Below the pieces are notes generated by a model that was given only the letters and a program-made list of their open reading frames with translations, was not told where the DNA came from and did no database searches. A DNA stretch of 64,000 bases, taken from positions 1-64,000 of the forward strand of contig CACZIT010000012.1 in assembly GCA_902781315.1 (NCBI GenBank). The letters are read 5' to 3'. The translations under genes and the position numbers were made by a program. Positions 41,691 through 52,117 of the stretch are shown here, one piece after another. Position 1 is the stretch's first letter. Each line of letters starts with the position of its first letter. Source of the stretch: an uncultured Prevotellaceae bacterium (GTDB taxonomy: Bacteria; Bacteroidota; Bacteroidia; Bacteroidales; Bacteroidaceae).

Positions 41691-42869
41691 TTACTTCACC
41701 TGAACAGTTGCGCGGCGGTTGAACGAGATGGGCGAAAGCTCATCAACACCACCCTTAGCAACGGTCTCAATCTTGTCGCGGCTGACACCCATCTTCACGA
41801 GTTCCTCAGCGACAGTCTTGGCACGCTCCTCAGACAGCCACATGTTGTGGTCAGCCTTACCAGTAGCGCTGTCAGCGTAACCAGTGACGAGGAGGTTGGT
41901 GTTGTTCTCCTTAGCATACTTAGCAACACCCTCGATGTTCACGAGGTCCTTCTGCGAAGCGATGTTGGTCTTGTCGAGGTTGAAGAACACCGAAACGGGA
42001 GTGGTAACGAACTCACGAACAGCCTTCGGAGTCTCAGCGGGCTTCTGGTTGGCCAGAGCCTCACGCAGACGAGCGTTCAGGCGAGCGTTCTCAGCGTTAG
42101 CATCGTTGAGCTGTGCGTTGAGGGCGTCGATCTGGCTCTGCGAGAGGGCCTTGATAGCGTCCACATCGGGAGTCTTGTCCCAACCTACGCGACCGAGGTT
42201 GAAGGTCAGACCGATCTCGCCAGTGAACCAACGGTCGTGGTTCGAGGGAGAGGGATCGCCACCCTTACCACCGAGGTCGGCATACTTCTTGGCACCGAGG
42301 CGGCCTTCGAAGTCGTCACCGCACATGGTCATACCGAGGTCGAGGTTGAGCAGCACGCGCTTCGAGAGCTTCCAGGTATTCAGGATACCAGCGCTAGCGG
42401 CGAGCTCATAAGTGTTGTACGAGCAGTTACGGGTGATACCAACACCAGCGTAGGGAATGAAATTCCAAACGCGGGTTGCGCTGTAACCGCAGAGCATGTT
42501 GCTCAGGTTGAACAGAGCCTGCTCCTGTGCATTCCAGAACTTAACGTCGTTGGCGTCCTTGTTCTCGCTGATCACGCTGCGGCCGTTCATGGCAGCAAAC
42601 TTAGTGCGAAGACCGAGACCAGGAGTAAACCACTTACCAACTGCTACCGAGAAACCGGGAGCGCTGCGGAAATCCTTGAAAGGACCCTTAGCGAAGTCAT
42701 CACCCTTCTCCTCGTTAGAGTAGAAAGCATTCCAAGAACCGTTCACCTGAATGAACCAGTTCTGCCAGAACGAGTTTGTTGCTACGCTATACTTCAGCGT
42801 AGGATCTTCCTGTGCCATAGAGGCCATGGAAACACTGGCGAAAGCCAGAATCATCAAAAACTTTTTCAT
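41691..42869 (-). CDS. OmpA-family outer membrane protein
   Basis: A 392-residue protein. Signal peptide MKKFLMILAFASVSMASMAQ, an N-terminal barrel (about 25-230; SVAVGKWFTPGLGLRTKFAA), a short coiled coil (about 240-275; QSQIDALNAQLNDANAENAR), and a C-terminal OmpA domain (about 290-392; LLVTGYADSATGKADHNM, then LSEERAKTVAEELVKMG) that binds peptidoglycan. The domain order differs from the OmpA at 30967, where a Pro-rich linker replaces the coil. Single gene; a possible -7 box (CAAAGTTA on the plus strand) lies at 42942-42949. Confidence 0.95.
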   Translation of the reverse strand: MKKFLMILAFASVSMASMAQEDPTLKYSVATNSFWQNWFIQVNGSWNAFYSNEEKGDDFAKGPFKDFRSAPGFSVAVGKWFTPGLGLRTKFAAMNGRSVISENKDANDVKFWNAQEQALFNLSNMLCGYSATRVWNFIPYAGVGITRNCSYNTYELAASAGILNTWKLSKRVLLNLDLGMTMCGDDFEGRLGAKKYADLGGKGGDPSPSNHDRWFTGEIGLTFNLGRVGWDKTPDVDAIKALSQSQIDALNAQLNDANAENARLNARLREALANQKPAETPKAVREFVTTPVSVFFNLDKTNIASQKDLVNIEGVAKYAKENNTNLLVTGYADSATGKADHNMWLSEERAKTVAEELVKMGVSRDKIETVAKGGVDELSPISFNRRATVQVK

Positions 42870-43049
42870 AACTTAATTAAATTAAAAAAAATATACCATT
42901 AAATATTATTCATTCGTTGTCAATACGACATATTTCGGGCACAAAGTTAATAATTATTTTCAAACGGTGTCACTTTTTTTTAAGTTTTTTTCGTTTTTTA
43001 GGGCAAAAAGATGCTTTTTTAGGGCATTTTTCTTGATTTTTGTCGTTTT

Positions 43050-44885
43050 TCAGCCGAAAAGTCGTTCTATTTCCTGTTGTTTCAGAATAGACAGTATCGC
43101 CTTGCCATCGGGGGTGTAGTTGACATTCTGGCATGCAAACAGGCCATTGACGATGTTGTCCATCTCGTCGTTACCAAGCACTTGGCCCACGGGAATGGCG
43201 GCATTGCGGGCAAGGCTGAGTGCGAGTGAATGGTTGATTTCATCCTTCAGCCGACCATAGGAGTTGGCTGCTCCTTCTATCATCTCGCGCACGAGCGTGA
43301 CGGGGTTGACGCCATCGAGGCCGGCCGGAATGGCATTGACGGCATAGCTGTCGCCGCCGAGCGAGGTGAGTTCGAAGCCCATGGCTGCCAGTTCGTCGGC
43401 AATGGCGACATAGGTGCGCAGTTCGGGCTTCGAGAGCTGTATGATTTCGGGGAACAGCAGTTTCTGTGATGCCCACTGTCGCGATTCCTGGCGTGCCAGA
43501 TACTGCTCATATAAAATACGTATATGCGCGCGATGCTGGTCGATAATCATCAGCCCCGACTTCACGGCCGTCATGATGTACTGTCCCTTGTACTGATAGT
43601 GGACGGGCGAAGCATCAGCAATGAGGGAGCCCGCGGCAGCATCCGAACCAGCCTCAGGTTGTCCTTTGTCAAAGAGCTGCGGCTGTGTGGCAGGAGTCTG
43701 ACGATTCTGCAACCCCTCGTAGAACTGCTGCCAGTCGTTGACGGCCTTGCGCGGCTGTCCGCCGGAAGGAGACGTCTTGAAAGGATTGTACTGCGGGTTA
43801 TATTCGACCTTCGGCATGGCTGGAGGGGTGCTGCCAGGCACGAAGACGGGGATGTCGGGTTTGCCTGCAGTGTCGAAGGGAATAGACGGCACGTCGTTGA
43901 AGATTCCGATGGATTCCTTCACGGCGGCTGCAAGAATCTGCCAAATGGCCTGCTCGTTCTCGAACTTAATCTCGGTCTTGGTGGGATGGATGTTCACATC
44001 GATATCGGACGAGGGCACTTCGAAGTAGATGAAGTAAGGCACTTGCTCGCCTGCCGGCACCAGGCGCTCGAAGGCATTCTGCACCGCCTTGTGGAAATAG
44101 GGATGCTTCATGAAACGACCGTTGACGAAGAAATACTGCTGGGCATTCTTCTTGCGCGCCGATTCAGGTTTGCCTACAAAGCCATAGATTTTGCCCAGTG
44201 ACGTCTTGACATCGACTGGCAGGAGGTCCTGATTGAGCCTTTTGCCAAACACATCTACGATGCGCTGGCGCAGGTTGCCAGCCTTGAGGTTGAACAGTTC
44301 GACATCATTGCTGTGCATGGTGAAGGAGATGTCGGGATAGACCAGCACGATGCGTTCGAAGGCTGCAATGATATTGTTCAACTCTGTGGTGTTGGACTTC
44401 AGGAATTTCCGGCGTGCGGGAACGTTGAAGAAAAGATTCTCAATCTTGAAACTGCTGCCCACGGGACACGAACAAGGTTCCTGACTGACGAAACGTGATC
44501 CCGAGAGCGACAGTTGGATGCCCAGTTCCTCGTTGGGTTGACGGGTGCGCAACTCCACCTGCGAAACGGCAGCAATGGAAGGCAGCGCCTCGCCGCGGAA
44601 GCCCATCGTGTGGAGGTCGAACAGGTCGTCGGCCTTGCGAATCTTCGACGTTGCATGGCGTTCGAAAGCCAGACGGGCATCGGTCTCCGACATACCGCAA
44701 CCATCGTCGATGACCTGAATCATCGTCCTTCCAGCATCAACTACGACCAGATTAATGGTCTTGGCGCCGGCATCAACAGCATTTTCGACAAGCTCTTTGA
44801 CGACGCTCGCCGGACGCTGAATGACCTCACCAGCAGCAATCTGGTTGGCCACGGAATCGGGAAGAAGCTGAATGACATCGGTCAT
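43050..44885 (-). CDS. mutL: DNA mismatch repair protein MutL
   Basis: A 611-residue mismatch repair ATPase. The N-terminal GHKL ATPase is visible as [33 protein letters not shown] and [14 protein letters not shown] Pro/Gln-rich linker (about 340-420) leads to the C-terminal dimerisation domain. The endonuclease metal motif DQHAxxExxxxE appears here as [12 protein letters not shown] near residue 446, with Arg for Ala and Ile for the Glu; whether nicking activity survives is unclear. It is the last gene of the guaB operon, 12 bases after the OstA-like gene. Confidence 0.96.
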   Translation of the reverse strand: MTDVIQLLPDSVANQIAAGEVIQRPASVVKELVENAVDAGAKTINLVVVDAGRTMIQVIDDGCGMSETDARLAFERHATSKIRKADDLFDLHTMGFRGEALPSIAAVSQVELRTRQPNEELGIQLSLSGSRFVSQEPCSCPVGSSFKIENLFFNVPARRKFLKSNTTELNNIIAAFERIVLVYPDISFTMHSNDVELFNLKAGNLRQRIVDVFGKRLNQDLLPVDVKTSLGKIYGFVGKPESARKKNAQQYFFVNGRFMKHPYFHKAVQNAFERLVPAGEQVPYFIYFEVPSSDIDVNIHPTKTEIKFENEQAIWQILAAAVKESIGIFNDVPSIPFDTAGKPDIPVFVPGSTPPAMPKVEYNPQYNPFKTSPSGGQPRKAVNDWQQFYEGLQNRQTPATQPQLFDKGQPEAGSDAAAGSLIADASPVHYQYKGQYIMTAVKSGLMIIDQHRAHIRILYEQYLARQESRQWASQKLLFPEIIQLSKPELRTYVAIADELAAMGFELTSLGGDSYAVNAIPAGLDGVNPVTLVREMIEGAANSYGRLKDEINHSLALSLARNAAIPVGQVLGNDEMDNIVNGLFACQNVNYTPDGKAILSILKQQEIERLFG

Positions 44886-44897
44886 AACAAGAGGGGG

Positions 44898-46634
44898 TTA
44901 CGGGGTTTCGGTGGTTTCGGGTGTTGAAGAATCGGTAGTCGGTACGGGGGCTGCAGGCGCAGGCACAGCGGGGTTTTCCGACGGCAACTGCTGCAAAGGA
45001 GCGGCATGGCGCTCGATGACTTTCAGTTTTGCCTCCTCGCCTTTGCCACGCCATACGAAGATGTCTTCTTTGTTGACAGGGCGGATATCCTCGAACCAGG
45101 CAAAGCGTTCCAATTTGAGTTTCGACGACGGAATCTGGGTCAGCGGATACCACGTGCCACTGGCCTTCGGCATCCATATCTTATAGAGTTTTCGCTCTGG
45201 GGTGAAGTACATCCGCAACGTGTCGGTCTCGGTATAATCCATGACGATGATAGTGCTATCCTTCTCGTCGATGGGATAATAGACCGCCTGCACGTTGCCG
45301 TAGGAGACTGCCTCATGGATTTTTCCATCGGTGAAGAAGGCTTCCATCTCTTTCGAAGAAATCTGATTATAGTGCTCGTCCTCATCGACTTTCTCAACGG
45401 AGAATGCCTGCCCGATGACGTGTGCACGGCGAATGCTGGAATCGTTCATGAAGACCTGTATCTCCTCGCCCAGCAACTGCCTTTCACCATTCCAGACGAT
45501 GGGATCTTGATACATCGTCATGCATGAATCCTGCGAGTTGAAGACCAGCGAGTCGCACACGGCCTGTGCATCGGTGCGGAAAGCCCTCACGTGGGGATAG
45601 CAGTGTACCTTGCGATAGACAGAATCAGTATTGATATTGAACGTGAAGATGCGGATGGTGTCGCCGTGCATGTAGAGCGTGTCGGGCTGTGAGAAGTCCT
45701 TCACCACTGCACGCTGAGTGGCCATGCCGGCACCCGTCTTCTCGTTGTAGACCATGTGGTCGCAATTCAGTTCATTCTTATTCTCTTTGTCCACGTAGAC
45801 GACGTTGCCATAGGCTTCGCTCTCGCCGGACTTATCGTCGTAGAAGAGGCTGTCGCCCGTGATGGTCTTCTGCTTGTCGACCACCGTCGAGCGGCCGTAC
45901 ATCTGCGCCTGATCGGTCTTGGTATTGAAGTAGCCGTTCTCGGTGTCGATGGTGCTGCCCTGCGACGTCACCTTCGACGGCCCCACGACATGGGCTACCG
46001 ACTTCGACGTGTCGTAGTAGAGTGTGTCGGTAGTGACAAGCCTGTTGCCGTTGTACAACTTCACGTCGTAATAGAAGACGGCCTCGCGCGTACCTGTATT
46101 ATATTGTCCCCAGTCGGACACGAGGTGATCCTTGCCGTCGACGAGTTTTCCGCCCTCCACGAAGTAGGCCGTCTTATAGAGGCGGTCGTAGGTGAGGCTG
46201 TCGGTATAGAGCGTCTGGCGGCGATGAGTAAGCACCACGTTCTTGCTGGCCACCATCAGTTCCTCGGCGCCGTCGTAGGTTCCCACGTCACATCGCAGCG
46301 TCAGTGTGTCGCCCTGCTTGAAACGCACGTGGCCGAAGGCCTTCACCGAGTTGGAAGCCTCGTAGTAGTAGGCGCTGTCGCACCATAGATGAGCCCCCTG
46401 GTGAATAAAGTGCACCCGTCCCTTGGCAATCTGCGCGTCGCGCGTCTGGCCGTACAGGTCGTAGCGCAGTTCGTCGGCATGCTCCAGGTAGACCTTGTCG
46501 TCCTTCTTCGGCGCCTTGCGTCCTTTTCGCACAGGAGTCATCGCACAGACAAAGCATAGGCCAAACAGGCATAGAACCATCATCATGATTCTATGCCCGC
46601 CTGCAAATGGGTTATGTCGGGGGGAAAATATCAT
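44898..46634 (-). CDS. OstA/LptA-like LPS transport protein
   Basis: A 578-residue protein with a hydrophobic segment near the N-terminus (IMMMVLCLFGLCFVCAMTPV) acting as signal or anchor. The body is a long run of OstA-type beta units (for example AKGRVHFIHQGAHLWCDSAY, then VRFKQGDTLTLRCDVG, and AQMYGRSTVVDKQKTITGDS), consistent with an extended beta-jellyroll that shields lipid A in transit. It ends with a Pro/Thr-rich tail. Bacteroidota use such long OstA-like proteins. The ATG overlaps the previous stop as ATGA, so it is translationally coupled with the SurA-like gene; both fit outer membrane assembly. Confidence 0.88.
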   Translation of the reverse strand: MIFSPRHNPFAGGHRIMMMVLCLFGLCFVCAMTPVRKGRKAPKKDDKVYLEHADELRYDLYGQTRDAQIAKGRVHFIHQGAHLWCDSAYYYEASNSVKAFGHVRFKQGDTLTLRCDVGTYDGAEELMVASKNVVLTHRRQTLYTDSLTYDRLYKTAYFVEGGKLVDGKDHLVSDWGQYNTGTREAVFYYDVKLYNGNRLVTTDTLYYDTSKSVAHVVGPSKVTSQGSTIDTENGYFNTKTDQAQMYGRSTVVDKQKTITGDSLFYDDKSGESEAYGNVVYVDKENKNELNCDHMVYNEKTGAGMATQRAVVKDFSQPDTLYMHGDTIRIFTFNINTDSVYRKVHCYPHVRAFRTDAQAVCDSLVFNSQDSCMTMYQDPIVWNGERQLLGEEIQVFMNDSSIRRAHVIGQAFSVEKVDEDEHYNQISSKEMEAFFTDGKIHEAVSYGNVQAVYYPIDEKDSTIIVMDYTETDTLRMYFTPERKLYKIWMPKASGTWYPLTQIPSSKLKLERFAWFEDIRPVNKEDIFVWRGKGEEAKLKVIERHAAPLQQLPSENPAVPAPAAPVPTTDSSTPETTETP

Positions 46635-48064
46635 TTAATCCAACCTTGATATTCAAATTCACAATCCTTGTAGCGGTCGTTCATGCGCACGTAGGTATGC
46701 TTGATCTTGTCGGAGAGCCACTCGTGCAGCACATCCTCACGACGCTTGGCCAGCACGACATTCTTCAGCACCTGGAAATCCTCGGTGATCGTGGCCTTGT
46801 GGGACTCGATGCGGTTGCGCAGTTTCACGATGGCGCCCACCAGCTTACCCTTATCGTTGATCATGGTGAAAGCCTTCGACACTTCGCCGACCTTCAGCGT
46901 GTCGACGGCACGTGCCACCTCGGGGGCGAGGTTTTTCATCTGGATGCGCGACGAGAGTACGTCGGTCTCCCTGTCGAAGTACGACATCAGACCGTGGTTG
47001 TTGCGTGTTTCCTTGTCGTCGGAGATAAAGGTTGCACCCTCTTCGAACGAGAACTTCCCACCGCGGATGTCATCGCCGATACTGTCGAGGCGTTCTTTCA
47101 CCTGTTCGATGGCCTCGGCCGACACCTGGGGCTTCAGCAAGATGTGGCGGCAGTTCACGCGGTCGCCACGCTTATCGATGAGCTGGATGATGTGGAAGCC
47201 AAATTCCGACTCCACAATCTTCGACACCTTCTTCGGGTCGGTCAGGTTGAAAGCCACATTGGCAAAAGCCGGATCGAGCATACCGCGACCCATATAGCCC
47301 AGTTCACCACCCTTACGGGCCGATCCGGGGTCTTCCGAATAGAAGCGTGCCAGCGTGGCAAAAGTTGTCTCGCCCTTGTTCACGCGATCGGTGTACTCGC
47401 GCAGTTTATCCTTCACGCGGTTGGTCTCCTCCATCGAGATGCGAGGCTGCAGCGTGATGATTTCCACCTCCACCTCGGTCGGCACGAAGGGGATACTGTC
47501 TTCCGATACGCCCTTGAAGTAGTTGCGCACGTCGGAAGGCGTCACGGTCACATCCTCCACCAACTTCTGGCGCATCTGCTGCACCATCAGCGTGTTCTTG
47601 TATTCGTCGTGAATATCGTTACGAATCTGGGCCATCGTCTTGTTCTGGTACTCTTCCAGTTTCTCCTGCGAGCCCACCATCTGCACCCAACGCTCAATCT
47701 GGTTGTCGATGCCCTGCATCACCTCCGACTCCGTCACTTCGATGGAGTCGATGGCAGCCTGATGCAGAAAGAGTTTCTGCACGGCAATCTGCTCAGGTAT
47801 CGTGCAGTCGGGATTGCCCTTAAAACGGTTGCCCTCGGCCTCAGCCTGCAGGCGCATGGCCTCCACGTCCGACTTCAGGATGGGTTCGTCGCCCACCACC
47901 CAGATGACCTCATCGACGATGCTGGTCTCGGGAATGGCGGCTACGACCGTCTTCGTCGAGTCGTCGGCCACGCTGTCCGACGATGACATATAGTTGGCTT
48001 TCACGCCCATCGCCGTAAGGAGCGAAGCGGCAACGACAGCCGAGAATAGAGACATTCTTTTCAT
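46631..48064 (-). CDS. SurA-like periplasmic peptidyl-prolyl isomerase
   Basis: A 477-residue chaperone with a signal peptide (AVVAASLLTAMGVKA). The SurA N-terminal domain is at about 45-190 (IVDEVIWVVGDEPILKSDVE). Two parvulin domains follow: one with SARKGGELGYMGRGMLDPAF and FGFHIIQLID, and a second (VNCRHILLKPQ) ending near 400. It helps fold outer membrane proteins in the periplasm. It is nine bases after another parvulin-type isomerase and overlaps the OstA-like gene by four bases. Confidence 0.93.
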   Translation of the reverse strand: MKRMSLFSAVVAASLLTAMGVKANYMSSSDSVADDSTKTVVAAIPETSIVDEVIWVVGDEPILKSDVEAMRLQAEAEGNRFKGNPDCTIPEQIAVQKLFLHQAAIDSIEVTESEVMQGIDNQIERWVQMVGSQEKLEEYQNKTMAQIRNDIHDEYKNTLMVQQMRQKLVEDVTVTPSDVRNYFKGVSEDSIPFVPTEVEVEIITLQPRISMEETNRVKDKLREYTDRVNKGETTFATLARFYSEDPGSARKGGELGYMGRGMLDPAFANVAFNLTDPKKVSKIVESEFGFHIIQLIDKRGDRVNCRHILLKPQVSAEAIEQVKERLDSIGDDIRGGKFSFEEGATFISDDKETRNNHGLMSYFDRETDVLSSRIQMKNLAPEVARAVDTLKVGEVSKAFTMINDKGKLVGAIVKLRNRIESHKATITEDFQVLKNVVLAKRREDVLHEWLSDKIKHTYVRMNDRYKDCEFEYQGWIK

Positions 48065-48073
48065 ACATTCATT

Positions 48074-49495
48074 TTAATGTTTGTTGACTGTCTTCAGCAC
48101 TTCCTCGTCAACCTTCACGGCGTAGCGGCGACGCAGGTCGGCCACCCACTCCTTCTCGAGTTGCTCCTGGTAGTCCACCACCACCTGTCCGCGCACGTCC
48201 TGATAGTTCTCGGGGGCCTTCAGTTTCTTGCCATAGACTGCATCGATGGGGAATTTTTCAAGAGCCTTCACCGTGGTGTCCTTCTTGAAGATTTCGCGGT
48301 CTACGAGTGCGTTGTCGCCTTTCTTGAAGATGCCCTTCTCCACGCGGATGCGCAGCACGGAGTCGTTGTTGAACGTCGTGCGCAGTTTGTCAGCCCACTG
48401 GTCGAAGGGCAGACCCTTCACGGCTTTCTTCACCGCCTTCACGTCGTCCTTCACCTTCACGTGGTAGGCCATGCCCTTGAATCGGGGCTCCTCCCAGGCG
48501 TATTTCTTCTTGTTCTTCTTGAAGTACGCTGCCAGTCCGGCCTCGTCCTTGGCGGCCTTGTCCCATACTTTCTGATTGCCTATTTCGAAAGCCAGCAAAC
48601 CGTCGTGGTACTCCTGAATGAGATACTTCAAGTCGCTGTCGGCGGCCACCATCTCATTCTTCTTGGCTTCCAGGAGTTTCTCGGCTGTGGTGTTCTCCTT
48701 CTCAGCGAGTTCGGCAAGTTTACGGTCTACGATCGCCTCGCGCAGTCCACGCTGGTCGATGAAGCGCAGGATATCGGTACGTACGGAGTCGTAGGGGAAG
48801 AAACCACCCTTCTCCATCATCTTGATGATGTGCCATCCGGCCTGCGTCAACACGGGAGCGCTCATCTGACCGGGCTCCAGGCCGAAGGCCACCTTCTCGA
48901 AGTCGGGCAGCGTCTGCCCTTTCGTGATCCAAGGCAGTTCACCGCCATTGCGGGCCGACCCATTGTCGTCGCTCACCTTCTTGGCCATCAGGGCGAAGTC
49001 GGCACCGTTCTGCAATGCCTGATACACAGAGTCGATGCGCTCCTTGGCAGCCTTCTGCTGCTCGTCGGTGGCACGCTGGTTCACCATGATCAGGATGTGC
49101 GAAGGCTTCACCATGCCCCCCAGCGAGTCGATGCGATGCTTCGTCTCGGCATAGATGCGCTGGGCCTCAGCCTCAAGGTCGGCATCCTCGATGAATGCCG
49201 GGCGAATCTGCTGGTCGCGGTACGATGCAAACTCATCCTTGAACGACTTCAGTGTGTCCAGGTGGGCATCCTTAGCGGCCTGCACCTTCATCTTGTAGTT
49301 GACGAAGAGATCCACATATTCCTCAACGCTCTTCTTGTCGATGACACCGTCGGCGTTGTTCTTGTTGTAGGAATACTCAAATTCCGAACGCAGCACGGGC
49401 TGCCCGTTGATGGTCATCACCACGGGGTCGTCCTGTGTCTGTGCGCTCACTGCCATTGCTGCAAGGAGCAAGGCAGCAAAAAGGATTTTTCTCAT
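48074..49495 (-). CDS. parvulin-type peptidyl-prolyl isomerase (PpiD/SurA-like)
   Basis: A 473-residue periplasmic protein with a signal peptide (MRKILFAALLLAAMAVSAQ). An N-terminal SurA/PpiD-like segment (VMTINGQPVLRSEFEYSYNK) is followed by a parvulin domain at about 120-225 (KPSHILIMVNQRA, then GSARNGGELPWITKGQTLPD and GWHIIKMM). The C-terminal half is Lys-rich and helical, of unknown fold. The open frame reaches further upstream to 49669, but the signal peptide sets the ATG at 49495. It lies 41 bases after guaB and nine before the second isomerase. Confidence 0.92.
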   Translation of the reverse strand: MRKILFAALLLAAMAVSAQTQDDPVVMTINGQPVLRSEFEYSYNKNNADGVIDKKSVEEYVDLFVNYKMKVQAAKDAHLDTLKSFKDEFASYRDQQIRPAFIEDADLEAEAQRIYAETKHRIDSLGGMVKPSHILIMVNQRATDEQQKAAKERIDSVYQALQNGADFALMAKKVSDDNGSARNGGELPWITKGQTLPDFEKVAFGLEPGQMSAPVLTQAGWHIIKMMEKGGFFPYDSVRTDILRFIDQRGLREAIVDRKLAELAEKENTTAEKLLEAKKNEMVAADSDLKYLIQEYHDGLLAFEIGNQKVWDKAAKDEAGLAAYFKKNKKKYAWEEPRFKGMAYHVKVKDDVKAVKKAVKGLPFDQWADKLRTTFNNDSVLRIRVEKGIFKKGDNALVDREIFKKDTTVKALEKFPIDAVYGKKLKAPENYQDVRGQVVVDYQEQLEKEWVADLRRRYAVKVDEEVLKTVNKH

Positions 49496-49536
49496 ACCTA
49501 TTTTATTAATTATTGAGATAAGTATCGATTGTTGTT

Positions 49537-51036
<1,500 letters not shown>

Positions 51037-51193
51037 TTATTAAGGTGCAAAATTAGCAATAAAAATCCACATTAACCCACGCAGATTGGGGTTTTTCGGT
51101 TTCTTTAACACGATTTAATGTGTTGGCAGATGAGAATCGGCCACAAAGTTACGTTTTTTCCTCCAAAAAAGCGAATTATTGGTCCGTTTTTCG

Positions 51194-51201
51194 TAACTTT
51201 G
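51194..51201 (+). promoter_or_regulatory. -7 box of the DUF3737 gene
   Basis: TAACTTTG matches the consensus, 30 bases before the ATG at 51231. No clear -33 element. Confidence 0.55.
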
Positions 51202-51230
51202 CAACCTGCAAACAAATTGAATACAAAAAT

Positions 51231-52076
51231 ATGGACATTATCAGAGACAAAGACTTTGGCGGCGAGCGCCCGCTCTTCGCCACTCACGACCTTCGACTGG
51301 AAAACATCACCATCACCGACGGCGAGTCGGGCATCAAGCAGTGCCAGAACATAGAGGCCTACGACTGCAAGTTCTACGGCAAGTATCCCTGGTGGCACGT
51401 CGACGGTGCCCGCATCGAGAATTGCTACTTCGCCATGGGCTCGCGATCGGCCATTTGGTACACCAACGACCTGGTGATGCGCAACTCGCGCATCGATGGG
51501 CCGAAGTTCTTCCGCGAGATGCACAACGTCGAACTGGAGAACGTGCAGATCACTGATGCCGACGAGACGTTCTGGAAGGTGGACGGCCTGCGGCTGAAAA
51601 ACGTGCGCCTGCACGGCGGCACCTATCCGTTCATGTTCTCGCAGAACATCTATGTCGACGGACTCGAAAGCGACTCGAAATACGTCTTCCAGTACTGCAA
51701 GAACGTCGAGGTGCACAACGCCAAAATCCTGACTAAGGACTCCTTCTGGGAGTGTGAAAACGTCACCGTCTACGACTCAGTGCTCGACGGCGAGTATCTG
51801 GCCTGGCACTCCAAGAACGTGCGCCTCGTCAACTGCCACCTGGCAGGCGAGCAGTTGCTCTGCTACGTCGACAACCTCGTGCTCGAAAACTGCACCTTCG
51901 ACAAGATGTGCGACCGCGTGTTCGAGTACAGCACCGTCGAGGCCGACATCCGTGGCCACATCGAGAACATCAAGAACCCCACCAGCGGTCATATCGTGGC
52001 CAACAGCATCGGCTCCGTCACCATCGACGAGAACGTGCGACAGCCCAACGACTGCATCATAGAAACAAGGGCATAA
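51231..52076 (+). CDS. DUF3737-like right-handed beta-helix protein
   Basis: A 281-residue cytoplasmic-looking protein without signal peptide. It consists of short repeating beta units with polar turns (IKQCQNIEAYDCKFYGKYPW, then NVELENVQITDADETFWK and NVRLVNCHLAGEQLL), the pattern of the DUF3737 family with a pectin-lyase-like beta-helix. The start MDIIRDKDFGGERPLFATHD is typical. The function is unknown; some genomes place it by aminotransferase genes, as here: a MalY/PatB-type aminotransferase follows 41 bases later on the same strand. The ATG at 51231 was chosen over the upstream in-frame start at 51120 because the promoter lies between them. Confidence 0.9.
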   Translation: MDIIRDKDFGGERPLFATHDLRLENITITDGESGIKQCQNIEAYDCKFYGKYPWWHVDGARIENCYFAMGSRSAIWYTNDLVMRNSRIDGPKFFREMHNVELENVQITDADETFWKVDGLRLKNVRLHGGTYPFMFSQNIYVDGLESDSKYVFQYCKNVEVHNAKILTKDSFWECENVTVYDSVLDGEYLAWHSKNVRLVNCHLAGEQLLCYVDNLVLENCTFDKMCDRVFEYSTVEADIRGHIENIKNPTSGHIVANSIGSVTIDENVRQPNDCIIETRA

Positions 52077-52117
52077 CACTCCTCACACGCTGCAAAGCAG
52101 CCTTACACTTTCTAACT

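Noticed and set aside
42994-43026. Direct repeat TTTTTTAGGGCA at a 21-base step after mutL
   Set aside because: Only two units and mostly homopolymer; too weak to list with the arrays.
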